A stretch of 44,092 bases of DNA from Oceanobacillus indicireducens. GTDB lineage: Bacteria; Bacillota; Bacilli; Bacillales; Amphibacillaceae. The DNA lies in assembly GCF_014647195.1 (NCBI RefSeq), contig NZ_BMOS01000027.1:1-44092 (forward strand), read 5' to 3'. A program made the translations under genes and the position numbers. The notes beneath the pieces were generated by a model. That model saw nothing but the letters and a program-made list of their open reading frames with translations, did not search any database and was not told the origin of the DNA. Below are positions 10,420-18,008 of this stretch, piece after piece (within the stretch, counting starts at the first letter, position 1; each line of letters starts with the position of its first letter).

Positions 10420-11808
10420 CTAGTTGCCTTTATCCAATTGAATATATATAAACTGCTTAGCATTTACTTCTCTTCGTACACCTTTTTTTAATCCAATTAA
10501 CCAAAGTATATGATCATCGTCATCCACGACGATAGGCCACGTTTCACGTTCATGAAGGGGAACTTTTGCATCGATAAAGATATCTTTCAGCTTCTTTGTT
10601 CCTTGGAGCCCTTTCCAGCTCATCCGGTCTCCATTTTTACGCGTTCTCACATGAAGAGGTAAGGTAACCTCTTTCGTGGGAATATAGAGCGAGAAGGGGT
10701 GGGCTCTATCACGTGTTGCTGTATATGTAGCTGTAAGTACCGATCCGTTTGGCAAGTATGTTTTGCCGGGAATGGTTAAGGTTAGGTTAAAGGACTGCTG
10801 CCCGGGATTATTCGCTTCGAAGTAAAGTGTCAGTCTGTCATATGCCCGATTCAGCTTCAAACCGTGCGGGAAATCTAGGGTTGCGTTCCCAGTGCGGCTT
10901 TTAATGAGGGTAAGAAATTGCTCCTCATGTTCATAAGAAAGTTGATTGGGTAATATTTCATACAGATAGTTCAATATTAGATGAAAGGCGCGTCTTTGTA
11001 AAGATTGGGAGTACTTTTTAAATAAATTAATTTCAACTGTTACCTGCCGCTTTCCCTTTTCAAAAATTACCGCACGTTGAAGTACTTTTTCCGCCTCTTT
11101 TTGCAGGAATTCTTCATCTTCCGCAAGCGTCATACTAAGATGCTGTGCTGTCACCTGGATATTTGTATTGCGTTCCTTTAGCAGCGGAACGACATGGTGG
11201 CGGTAATAGTTTCTCGTAAAATCACTTTCCAAATTCGTTGCATCGATCCGCGGCTTGATTTCGTTCTCTGCGCAGTAAGATTCTATCGCTTCTTTTGTAA
11301 CAGCAAGGAGTGGCCGGATAAGCATTCCCCTCCCAATTGGACGTGTAATCGGAATTCCTTGGAAAGCTTGGGAAGATGCAGTCCGAACAAGTTTCATGAT
11401 AAGCGTTTCCACCTGGTCATCCCCATGATGACCTAAAGCAAGATAGTCGGCTTCAAGATCTGCCATTTTCTCTTCAAAAAACTGATACCGAATTTTTCTT
11501 GCTGCGACTTCCGTACTAAGCCGCTCCTTATCCGCAAATGCCTGCACATCAAAGGAGGCACCATGAAACGGGATGCCCCAGCTTGCGCAAATATTCTTCA
11601 CATAAATAAAGTCATCCTCCGCATCCTTCCCACGCAGCTGGTGATTAAGAGAAAGGGCATGTATATCCAACTCCCATTCCTTCCTCCACTTCACCAACAA
11701 ATGCAATAGACCGATGGAATCCGGTCCGCCCGAGACTCCGACAAGTACCCGCGCGCCTTTATGTAAAAGCCGATGTTTTTTAATAAAGGATTGTACTTCT
11801 TTTTCCAT
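10420..11808 (-). CDS. tilS: tRNA(Ile)-lysidine synthetase
   Basis: Converts cytidine 34 of the CAU-anticodon tRNA-Ile to lysidine, so that it reads AUA instead of AUG; essential. 462 residues. PP-loop ATP site VGVSGGPDS (residues 23-31), then [16 protein letters not shown], and a C-terminal TilS domain (about 370-455, [30 protein letters not shown]). GGAG lies 7 bases before the ATG. There is a 57-base gap from yabT. Function from strong family resemblance. Confidence 0.95.
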   Translation of the reverse strand: MEKEVQSFIKKHRLLHKGARVLVGVSGGPDSIGLLHLLVKWRKEWELDIHALSLNHQLRGKDAEDDFIYVKNICASWGIPFHGASFDVQAFADKERLSTEVAARKIRYQFFEEKMADLEADYLALGHHGDDQVETLIMKLVRTASSQAFQGIPITRPIGRGMLIRPLLAVTKEAIESYCAENEIKPRIDATNLESDFTRNYYRHHVVPLLKERNTNIQVTAQHLSMTLAEDEEFLQKEAEKVLQRAVIFEKGKRQVTVEINLFKKYSQSLQRRAFHLILNYLYEILPNQLSYEHEEQFLTLIKSRTGNATLDFPHGLKLNRAYDRLTLYFEANNPGQQSFNLTLTIPGKTYLPNGSVLTATYTATRDRAHPFSLYIPTKEVTLPLHVRTRKNGDRMSWKGLQGTKKLKDIFIDAKVPLHERETWPIVVDDDDHILWLIGLKKGVRREVNAKQFIYIQLDKGN

Positions 11809-11865
11809 TTCCTCGCTCCGTCCATAATCGATACTGTTCTTATCTTATCATAGTTACCGCTGCCT

Positions 11866-12783
11866 CTAAAAGCACAATGAGGTAAGGATGGAAAGGATAC
11901 TAAATAGGAAAATCCACATGGCCTCCGATAAGCCGATTTTCCCTGTTTTACTTCTGCTCTGATTTTTCCGGGAAAAGATAATTTGTTTTAATTCTCGCTG
12001 CATTTCAGCACTTGTTGTATATTTGCCGGTAATTGCCTTCTTTAGCACAGGTGCGTAGGGTTGTAGTGCTTTCACTTTATCGATCTTTTTAAATAAAAGA
12101 TTTGCTCTCTTCGTTTCTGGCCGCGCGAACCGCTGTGGGTAGAAGATTTCGAGGAAGATGATTGCAACCGAGAATAAATCATAGCTTGGTTCAGCTCGTC
12201 GGGAACCAAGACCCCAATATCCTCGGTCGTAAAACTCGGTATACTCTTTAATGGCCCGTCCGATTTGTGTCACCCCACCAACATCAATCCAGCGAATCTT
12301 CGGTGGCGCTTGGCTAATCAGGAGATTGTCAGTCTTCAAATCCCCAAACACCCAACCTGCTTTATGGAGCTTTTCCAAATCCTCTAAAAGTTGGACCATA
12401 AGCAGACCGAGCCAGCTTGCCCCATTTTTCCTGAAAAATTGCTGCATGCTCTCACCATGCACATATTCCATAACATAGAATGTATATGTTTGCCTGTTCG
12501 GTGCAAGCCAATCGTCCACATCTAATAAAGCAGGCCCAAGAAGATTCCCTCGGACCTGCTTTAATGCTTTTAACACATTGACCTCCAAGGTCATCGATGT
12601 TTGTTTTTCACTTATTTTGAGAGCGGCTGTCTGTTTCCCGAATTGACAAAGGTAGACAGTACCAATCGCCCCTTCGCCGATCTTCCGTTTGATCAGATAA
12701 CTGTTTCCTTTAAACTTCCCTTGAATCTGAGTCCCTGAAGGTATACTAGTAACCTGTTTCTTCCAGGCCCGGTTCATCGCCAT
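11866..12783 (-). CDS. yabT: Membrane-anchored serine/threonine kinase YabT
   Basis: Hanks-type kinase; B. subtilis YabT is active during sporulation, binds DNA, and phosphorylates proteins such as RecA. 305 residues. Gly-rich loop IGEGAIGTVYL (about 36-46), catalytic lysine in AALKISE (about residue 56), catalytic loop GDLKTDNLL (about 148-156) where the usual His-Arg-Asp is reduced to Gly-Asp, and DVGG in place of DFG, both also described for YabT-type kinases. A C-terminal hydrophobic segment (about 286-304, MWIFLFSILSILTSLCF) anchors it; there is no extracellular PASTA domain. It overlaps the end of yabS by 38 bases. AAGGAG lies 8 bases before the first of two nearby ATG codons. Confidence 0.9.
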   Translation of the reverse strand: MAMNRAWKKQVTSIPSGTQIQGKFKGNSYLIKRKIGEGAIGTVYLCQFGKQTAALKISEKQTSMTLEVNVLKALKQVRGNLLGPALLDVDDWLAPNRQTYTFYVMEYVHGESMQQFFRKNGASWLGLLMVQLLEDLEKLHKAGWVFGDLKTDNLLISQAPPKIRWIDVGGVTQIGRAIKEYTEFYDRGYWGLGSRRAEPSYDLFSVAIIFLEIFYPQRFARPETKRANLLFKKIDKVKALQPYAPVLKKAITGKYTTSAEMQRELKQIIFSRKNQSRSKTGKIGLSEAMWIFLFSILSILTSLCF

Positions 12784-13486
12784 GACGGATACTCCTTAAT
12801 AAACCCTTTTTACCGAACTGATAGATAGCCTCCCGAAGAGCGGGACCGGTCGGAGTGATTCCACCACTGGTTATCTTCGGGAATACCGATGAGATCGAAT
12901 CCAGCTTCGGTGTCCAATCGAGCACCTTCTGGATATTTTTCCTTTTCCCTGGGAAGCTGTAGATGGTGAAGCGATTTTTTCCCGCCCGGGCATTGAGACT
13001 AATGGAGAGATCAATCAAAGCTTCCTTCACCATCTGGAGCTTATGATGCATGCTCGCGCTTGTATCTAGCAAAATCAATACCTCAAGATCAGTAGTTTCC
13101 CCCAACTCCTCGACTACTTCAATAATTTCACCGCGTTTTTCGGGTTCGAGGTCCTCAAGGCGCTGGTCTTTTCCAAGAATTTGTTTTAGCTCCTGATTAA
13201 CAAAACCTTGCAATGTCTCGTTCATCGCTTGCTTCGTCACCATCTGGACAGTCTGGGATAATGCTTCACTATAAACGAGTTGACTTACTCCGCCCCCTGA
13301 TAGAGCGATATCTTCTACTTCCTCAAGACCATGACTGTCTTCATTCTCATCATGATCAAGAATTCCAATAACGTTCACAGTAATCCCCTGCTCGAAAGCA
13401 AGGGCCGCTGTTGCCGCCGGATCCTCTCCGTAGTTCGAGCACCCATCCGTTAACAATAAAATTTGCCTTAATGTTCCTTTTTTCAT
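12746..13486 (-). CDS. yabS: VWA-domain protein YabS
   Basis: Von Willebrand factor A-type protein of unknown biochemical function, located between spoIIE and yabT as in B. subtilis, where the gene is sporulation-linked. 246 residues. Two VWA-like halves can be seen: the N-terminal RQILLLTDGCSNYG and the more complete C-terminal one (about 133-235), with a MIDAS-like DTSASMHHK and TPTGPALREAIYQF. GGGAGGG is 7 bases before the ATG. Its end overlaps yabT, suggesting translational coupling. Confidence 0.85.
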   Translation of the reverse strand: MKKGTLRQILLLTDGCSNYGEDPAATAALAFEQGITVNVIGILDHDENEDSHGLEEVEDIALSGGGVSQLVYSEALSQTVQMVTKQAMNETLQGFVNQELKQILGKDQRLEDLEPEKRGEIIEVVEELGETTDLEVLILLDTSASMHHKLQMVKEALIDLSISLNARAGKNRFTIYSFPGKRKNIQKVLDWTPKLDSISSVFPKITSGGITPTGPALREAIYQFGKKGLLRSIRHGDEPGLEETGY

Positions 13487-13568
13487 TACGTTACCCTCCC
13501 GTTTCCTAGTTTTACTAGCATCACCAGAAAACAGATAGGATATACTTAGCCAAGTGCTTTATTTAGGC

Positions 13569-13590
13569 AAAGTGAAACTTCATTCAGTGG
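13569..13590 (-). repeat. Dispersed 21-base repeat, copy B
   Basis: On the minus strand this reads CCACTGAATGAAGTTTCACT..., matching 3696-3716 with one inserted A. It lies in the 199-base gap between spoIIE and yabS. The neighbouring bases (GGTGG at 13600-13604 and CCGCC at 13588-13592 on the minus strand) could form a small hairpin. Its role is unknown. Confidence 0.45.
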
Positions 13591-13685
13591 CGGGTTCATC
13601 CTCCACCGAATATTAGATGAACCAATCGAGCCGTTACCTTCAACTCCCTCATAGAATTATAGAACCTTCTTGAAGTTGGAATTTA

Positions 13686-16130
13686 TCAACCAGTTACACT
13701 GCGATAAATCGGAACTGACGCCCATTTCGGCTGGTTCTTTTTAATCTTCGCAACAAGAACGGTCATATCATCATCGATTTCTCCCGATTTTGTGCGAATC
13801 ACCTCCTCTAGTAAAAGATCTGCGATTTCCTGTGGATCTTCCGTCTTCATTTCTTTTAGTGTCCGCTTCAACCAAAGATCTGTATTTTCCACATGTCTAG
13901 GACCATCGAACACCCCGTCACTAATCATAATTAACAGATCCCCAGAAATGAGCTGGTCACTTACAATATCAATATCAACATCGTGGAGAATCCCCATCGG
14001 TAAATTACCCGCTTCTATCTTTAATATTTCATCCCCCCGTTTCACAAAGCTTGGTGATGCACTAACCTTAAGGAACTTCACCATCGCATGGTTCAGATCA
14101 ATAACAGCTAGATCCAACGTGGCAAACATTTCATCAGTTGTGCGCAGGGCAAGTATCGAATTGATCGATTTAATCGCCACTTTTTCCGGAATACCGATTT
14201 GTAAGATTTGCTGAAGCAGACGAAGCGTTTCCTCACTCTCCTCATGGGCTCTTCTACCATTTCCCATCCCGTCACTAATCGCCATGGCATACTTTCCTTC
14301 ACCAAGTTCCATCGTTTTAAAGCTATCACCGGAAATGAAGCCACCACCTTTCGCCGCATTGGCTGCTCCTGTTTCCACAATATATTCTTTCGCCGACCCG
14401 AAAGACAAGTAGCTGTACCCATTTGGGAATGGAGAGATTTCTTCATCTTTTACAACGATCATTTCCCCCAAAATATCTGTCAGTACGGGAGCAATGAGTT
14501 TCTCCCCTTCCCCATGATAATCATAGAAGGAGACCATTATTTCAATATCGACACTCCCTTTATTCAGCTGATAGATATCCAATTTTTCCAATTCAATACC
14601 GAGTCCTTTTAATGCTTCGATAATTTGCAGTTCTTGTTTTTCATGATGTTCCCTTTCTTTTAAAATCTCATTGGCAAAGTCATCCATCACTTCAGAGACA
14701 CCAAATAGTTGATCGGCCACAATTCGCTTGCTTTCCAAGACCTGTCTCCTGAGGTGATCGTTCGCCATATAGAACGTCATCTCCTCCTTCATGACTTCAA
14801 GCGTTTTCTTCGATTTGACACAATGATTCTCAAACTCCTTTCTGATTTTCAAGCTCGGTTCTTGATTTTTCGCATAGGCTTCCTTGACCCCCTCCATAAG
14901 CTGATACGTTTTATCGAAATCCTTCTCCCAGCAGCGTTCCTTCATGAAGCAACTCTGGCATGTCCTTTCCGTCACCTGACTAAGAAATTGATCGGTATCC
15001 CGTTTCTTTGCCAAGTGACTGGATGGATCACTTTCACCCACGGCGAAACTGCGGGCAAGTGCATCGAACACACCGGAAAACTGTTTCACCCGTTTTGCCG
15101 TCACATCACGCACCTTCTGAGAGTATTGCTGCTGTTCCTGTGCATGTTCTTCCGTTCCTGGTATGTAACGAGAGATACTTGAAAACCAGCTTGCCGGTGT
15201 AATAAAGAAGAGGAAAATAGCAATAAATGACTCGGTTAGCGAATGGGCTAAGGTAAAACTCTCTCCGTAGATGACGATAAGTAAAGTCCCGACCAATAAA
15301 CCGGCTGCGACACCAAACTTCCTCCCTTCTTTTAATAAACCTCCTAATAGTCCCGAAAAAGCTAGTAAACTCATCTGAAATAGATTGGCCACATTGGCAA
15401 GGGATAAAATTAAACCGACAACGACACCGACAGTAGAACCAATCGCTGCCCCGCCGACATAAGCAAAGACTAAAACAAAGTAACGGGCAAATATTTGCTC
15501 TAATGCAGCTCCATAGATAACCCAGCCAATTGTGCCGGTTAAAATCGAGGCAATTAAAATAATCATACAGACAATCTCTTCATTTCTTAGAGCCGGTTTA
15601 TATCTTTTTGGTGATAATAAAGGAATGCTCTGCATAAAGATAAGTACAAGCACCGCACCAAGCACACCTTCCACAACAATGAGCAGCCATTCATAAGACG
15701 TTATGGGTCCCTGCAGCGAATATAAGAAAATACGCGGCAGCATCGTCGCAAACCCAACTGCAAAAGGAAGTATTAATTTCTCCCTGTTAAGTTGCATGAA
15801 TATCGCGAGAAGGATTAGAAATACAAGAACAGAAAGCATAATGAACCCAGTGTGTTCAAATGAATAAGTCACCGCTCCTAAAGAAATGGCTAACAGCGCA
15901 TGTAACGTTTTCTTACGTTGCATCAGCCATACACTTGCAAGAAATGCTAGAGCAAACGGAGAAACTGCTGATAAAATGACTGCCCTCCCCAGTAAAAAGC
16001 CTATCATCACTAACAACAGGCCTCGATCGATAAACAATACTTTCGCCTTTGTTTTCCATGGATGCTGTTTCTTCTTCTGGACCTTTTCTTTCCAACCGAC
16101 ATACCCCGCCGGTTCCACCGATTGCATCAT
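13686..16130 (-). CDS. spoIIE: Stage II sporulation protein E (PP2C phosphatase)
   Basis: Membrane phosphatase of the asymmetric sporulation septum: dephosphorylates SpoIIAA, which frees sigma-F in the forespore, and interacts with FtsZ. 814 residues, normal. About ten membrane segments occupy residues 35-320, followed by a central regulatory/FtsZ-binding region with several cysteines (CQSCFMKERCW, about 390-400), then the PP2C domain from about 590 to 800 with metal-binding aspartates in AISDGMGNG and ISDGVFDGP. Two consecutive ATG codons start the gene; GGAG is 10 or 13 bases upstream. The upstream region carries a sigma-A-type promoter and Spo0A-like boxes. Confidence 0.97.
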   Translation of the reverse strand: MMQSVEPAGYVGWKEKVQKKKQHPWKTKAKVLFIDRGLLLVMIGFLLGRAVILSAVSPFALAFLASVWLMQRKKTLHALLAISLGAVTYSFEHTGFIMLSVLVFLILLAIFMQLNREKLILPFAVGFATMLPRIFLYSLQGPITSYEWLLIVVEGVLGAVLVLIFMQSIPLLSPKRYKPALRNEEIVCMIILIASILTGTIGWVIYGAALEQIFARYFVLVFAYVGGAAIGSTVGVVVGLILSLANVANLFQMSLLAFSGLLGGLLKEGRKFGVAAGLLVGTLLIVIYGESFTLAHSLTESFIAIFLFFITPASWFSSISRYIPGTEEHAQEQQQYSQKVRDVTAKRVKQFSGVFDALARSFAVGESDPSSHLAKKRDTDQFLSQVTERTCQSCFMKERCWEKDFDKTYQLMEGVKEAYAKNQEPSLKIRKEFENHCVKSKKTLEVMKEEMTFYMANDHLRRQVLESKRIVADQLFGVSEVMDDFANEILKEREHHEKQELQIIEALKGLGIELEKLDIYQLNKGSVDIEIMVSFYDYHGEGEKLIAPVLTDILGEMIVVKDEEISPFPNGYSYLSFGSAKEYIVETGAANAAKGGGFISGDSFKTMELGEGKYAMAISDGMGNGRRAHEESEETLRLLQQILQIGIPEKVAIKSINSILALRTTDEMFATLDLAVIDLNHAMVKFLKVSASPSFVKRGDEILKIEAGNLPMGILHDVDIDIVSDQLISGDLLIMISDGVFDGPRHVENTDLWLKRTLKEMKTEDPQEIADLLLEEVIRTKSGEIDDDMTVLVAKIKKNQPKWASVPIYRSVTG

Positions 16131-16162
16131 TCACCATCACTCCATTCTTTTCTGTTTAGTAA

Positions 16163-16222
16163 ACCATATTCAGAAAACTTTTGTTGTCAAAATTTCAGTG
16201 CTCGTCCTAAAAATCGTTCGAC
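16163..16222 (-). promoter_or_regulatory. spoIIE: Candidate Spo0A-controlled promoter of spoIIE
   Basis: On the minus strand TTGACA (16185-16190), a 16-base spacer and TATGGT (16163-16168). TTTTGACAAC overlapping the -35 resembles a 0A box, and a second candidate, CCGTCGAACG, is centred about 30 bases upstream (16211-16222, GTCGAA core). B. subtilis spoIIE is known to be driven by sigma-A with Spo0A~P. The boxes are imperfect, so the assignment is inference. Confidence 0.5.
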
Positions 16223-16406
16223 GGAAAGAGATAAAGAACCCAAGATTAAGGCACGAACGCCTGTCTGCTTCTAATCTAGTAAACTCGATGGCAGCAGCGA
16301 GAAGTCGGTAGAATGGAAGCTGCCAGAAATCTGCAGAAATGATGAATGTTTGACGAATAAGTGGGAAAGAAGGAGTTAGGCGCGTGGGATTCGGGCGTGG
16401 ATTTGT

Positions 16407-16511
16407 GAACTTCGGTATTTTAGTTGTTAACTTCAGCGAATACTTTTTGAACTTCAGCATCTTCATGATGAACTTCAGCAATTCCACTGTGAACTTCAAC
16501 ATTCTTTAAAA
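16407..16511. repeat. Five 21-bp direct repeats
   Basis: GAACTTC (once TAACTTC) begins at 16407, 16428, 16449, 16470 and 16491 on the plus strand, exactly every 21 bases. The central units share GAACTTCAGC; the remainder of each unit varies. The array ends 5 bases before the tRNA promoter -35. A 110-codon open frame on the minus strand crosses it and shows a heptad pattern only because 21 is a multiple of three; I do not regard it as a gene. Confidence 0.85.
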
Positions 16512-16516
16512 AATCA

Positions 16517-16545
16517 TTGACATAATCTTATTCTTGTTGTATTAT
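16517..16545 (+). promoter_or_regulatory. Sigma-A promoter of tRNA-Met and structured RNA
   Basis: TTGACA (16517-16522), 17-base spacer, TATTAT (16540-16545). It lies 19 bases before the tRNA. The same transcript should continue into the structured RNA, since there is no terminator before 16836. Confidence 0.85.
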
Positions 16546-16564
16546 AAATCTCGTTGACAATTTT

Positions 16565-16638
16565 GGCGGCGTAGCTCAGCTGGCGAGAGCGTACGGTTCA
16601 TACCCGTAAGGTCGTGGGTTCAATCCCCTCCGCCGCTA
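16565..16638 (+). tRNA. tRNA-Met (CAT anticodon)
   Basis: A complete 74-base cloverleaf: acceptor GGCGGCG with CGCCGCT (first pair G-U) and discriminator A; D arm GCTC...GAGC; anticodon stem TACGG/CCGTA with loop TTCATAC, anticodon CAT; T arm with GTTCAATC. CCA is not encoded. The paired first position of the acceptor argues for an elongator rather than an initiator. Because CAT also belongs to tRNA-Ile substrates of TilS, identity as Ile(CAU) cannot be fully excluded, but a Met tRNA sits at this locus in B. subtilis. It is transcribed against the flanking protein genes. Confidence 0.93.
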
Positions 16639-16654
16639 TATTCAAAAGCTGAAA

Positions 16655-16836
16655 AGCGCGGTTGGGGACTTTCAAACTGGACTGCGGTGAAGGAAGATAA
16701 AGGAAACACGGTGAGGTAACGAACCGATGTTGACTTTCACCACAAGGGTATAAGGGCGACTAAGCCTCTGGCAGAGCCAATCGGCAAGTCTACTTTATCG
16801 ACCGGAAGCGTAGGAAGTTTGAACAGTCCCTGCGCT
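16655..16836 (+). ncRNA. Structured RNA, unit 1 (unknown family)
   Basis: Long multibranched fold. Outer pairs AGCGC (16655-16659) with GCGCT (16832-16836); GGGACT (16665-16670) with AGTCCC (16825-16830); TTCAAACT (16671-16678) with AGTTTGAA (16816-16823), with one bulged C. After an internal loop GGA/GA comes CTGCG (16682-16686) with CGTAG (16809-16813), then a core (16691-16735) that is 44 of 45 identical to unit 2. Inside the core GATAAAG (16696-16702) can pair with CTTTATC (16793-16799) and CGGT (16709-16712) with ACCG (16722-16725). A further arm of about 57 bases, absent from unit 2, lies at about 16736-16792. No protein-coding sense is seen. I do not recognise the family. Confidence 0.75.
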
Positions 16837-16841
16837 CGGAA

Positions 16842-17022
16842 GCTAGACGATACAAAAGTAAAAAAGACCGGTCAGGGACTGACGAATTGGACTGTGGTGC
16901 AGGAAGATAAAGGAAACACGGTGAGGCAACGAACCGATGTTGACTTATCGACCGGAACCACAGGAAATTCGTGCAGTCCCTGGTCTTTTTTACTAGACGT
17001 AACAAAAGTAAAAAAGACCGGT
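16842..17022 (+). repeat. 150-base tandem repeat boundaries
   Basis: About 31 bases at 16842-16872 (CTAGACGATACAAAAGTAAA...) recur at 16992-17022 with three or four changes, exactly 150 bases later. The repeat encloses structured RNA unit 2 and shows that the locus grew by tandem duplication; the third unit retains only the outer stem. Confidence 0.8.
16860..16991 (+). ncRNA. Structured RNA, unit 2 (unknown family, ends in its own terminator stem)
   Basis: Second copy. Pairs: A-rich stem ending GAC (16860-16868) with GTC plus six T (16983-16991); CAGGGACTG (16873-16881) with CAGTCCCTG (16974-16982); ACGAATT (16882-16888) with AATTCGT (16966-16972); the same GGA/GA internal loop; CTGTGGT (16892-16898) with ACCACAG (16957-16963). 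The core 16901-16945 equals unit 1 except one C/T. The stems differ in sequence from unit 1 but stay paired, which is covariation within one locus. The outermost stem is followed by a T run and so should act as a terminator. Function unknown. Confidence 0.78.
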
Positions 17023-17058
17023 TAGGGATTTCCACGCAATTCCCTAACCGGTCTTTTT
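17011..17058 (+). terminator. Terminator of the tRNA-Met/structured RNA transcript
   Basis: Perfect 18-base inverted repeat: AAAAAGACCGGTTAGGGA (17011-17028) and its complement (17041-17058), ending in TTTTT, 12-base loop. Its left arm is nearly the same as the start of unit 2, so it appears to be a third unit that lost the core. Confidence 0.92.
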
Positions 17059-17077
17059 GGTTCCATCTATCACATCA

Positions 17078-17123
17078 ATAAAACACAAAGCAGCAGACCC
17101 ATCTTCTAGATGAATCTGCTGCT
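17078..17123 (-). terminator. Terminator of yabR
   Basis: AGCAGCAGA (17089-17097) and TCTGCTGCT (17115-17123), nine perfect pairs; on the minus strand it is followed by TTGTGTTTTATT. It meets the plus-strand terminator tail to tail. Confidence 0.85.
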
Positions 17124-17166
17124 TCTCTATCACAGAGCATTGTAATTTCCTTCGGGCAGCAAACTA

Positions 17167-17550
17167 TTAACCGCGCTTAGCACCTCGACCTCCACGCTTG
17201 GATTCCGTATGCTTCTTAAGTGAGGCTAGACGATCTTCAGAATCCTTAAGGAAACGACTCATTTTCGATTCGAAACTTTCTTGACGCTCTTTTACATTCT
17301 TTTGGCGAACCGGACGTTCCTTTGCCTTCTTTATTGATAGGCCGATTTTACCATCCTTCTCGACATTGATTACTTTAACTTCAACAGTATCGCCAACACT
17401 TAAGTGATCGTTAATGTCCTTTACATAATTGTCAGCAACCTCACTAATGTGGACCAGGCCTGTTTTACCTTTCTCGAGCTCAACAAACGCTCCAAAATTT
17501 GTGATTCCTGTAACCTTACCTTGCAGCTTGCTGCCTACTTCGATTGACAT
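17167..17550 (-). CDS. yabR: S1-domain RNA-binding protein YabR
   Basis: Small general RNA-binding protein of Firmicutes. 127 residues: a single S1 fold at 1-75 (GSKLQGKVTGITNFGAFVEL, GLVHISEV, VGDTVEVKVINVEKDGKIGLSIK) and a basic tail rich in Lys/Arg ending RGGRGAKRG. AAGGAGG and GGAG precede the ATG by 10-13 bases with a run of A between. In B. subtilis it lies between divIC and the tRNA/spoIIE region, exactly as here. Its precise role is unknown; translation or RNA processing is the usual suggestion. Confidence 0.93.
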   Translation of the reverse strand: MSIEVGSKLQGKVTGITNFGAFVELEKGKTGLVHISEVADNYVKDINDHLSVGDTVEVKVINVEKDGKIGLSIKKAKERPVRQKNVKERQESFESKMSRFLKDSEDRLASLKKHTESKRGGRGAKRG

Positions 17551-17622
17551 AAAAAAAATGCTCCTCCTTAAAAGTTTGAGTGAAATTCTCTACATATAGT
17601 ATATGTCTGTTCATGTAAAGTG

Positions 17623-18003
17623 TCAATATGACGGGTCTTCATTCGGAAGTTTAAAGATTAATTCTCCCTTTTTTGTAAAAAAGTAATTCGTTCTGGCGAT
17701 ATCCAAGACATATTCTTCATCATTTAATAGTTCAATTTCCTCAAGCAGTTGTTCTTCTTCCTGCTGTAACCCCGCTAACTCGGATTGCAGCTGCTCGTAT
17801 TCCTCCGTTTTTTCGGCATGTAGTGCCCGTTGGTTCCAATGATAGACTCCCATAAAACCAATAATCAACACTGTCACAAGGGAAGATAGAACAAGACGAC
17901 GAATTAAGCGCTTCTTCTTGCGTTTCTGTCTTTCTATGTATGCATCATACTGTTGTACATAGTTCGAATCTATTCTCGTTACCCTTTCTCTTTCTGCGGA
18001 CAA
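17623..18003 (-). CDS. divIC: Cell division protein DivIC
   Basis: Bitopic membrane protein of the divisome that forms a complex with FtsL and DivIB at the septum. 126 residues: basic cytoplasmic N-terminus (about 1-36, RQKRKKKRLIRR), one membrane segment (about 37-54, LVLSSLVTVLIIGFMGVY), then an extracellular coiled coil (about 62-100, heptads rich in Leu, Glu and Gln) and the conserved tail YVLDIARTNYFFTKKGELIFKL. Starts 5 bases after yabQ. Confidence 0.95.
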   Translation of the reverse strand: MSAERERVTRIDSNYVQQYDAYIERQKRKKKRLIRRLVLSSLVTVLIIGFMGVYHWNQRALHAEKTEEYEQLQSELAGLQQEEEQLLEEIELLNDEEYVLDIARTNYFFTKKGELIFKLPNEDPSY

Positions 18004-18008
18004 TCATC

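Noticed and set aside
16170-16502. 110-codon minus-strand frame with a regular heptad pattern
   Set aside because: The periodicity is the 21-bp repeat read in frame; there is no ribosome site, the frame runs into the spoIIE promoter, and codon use is unlike the neighbours.
16407-16511. CRISPR array
   Set aside because: Period of 21 bases with only 7-10 conserved is far too short for repeat plus spacer, and there are no cas genes.
16639-16700. tRNA-Glu next to tRNA-Met, as in B. subtilis
   Set aside because: No second cloverleaf is present; the sequence belongs to structured RNA unit 1.
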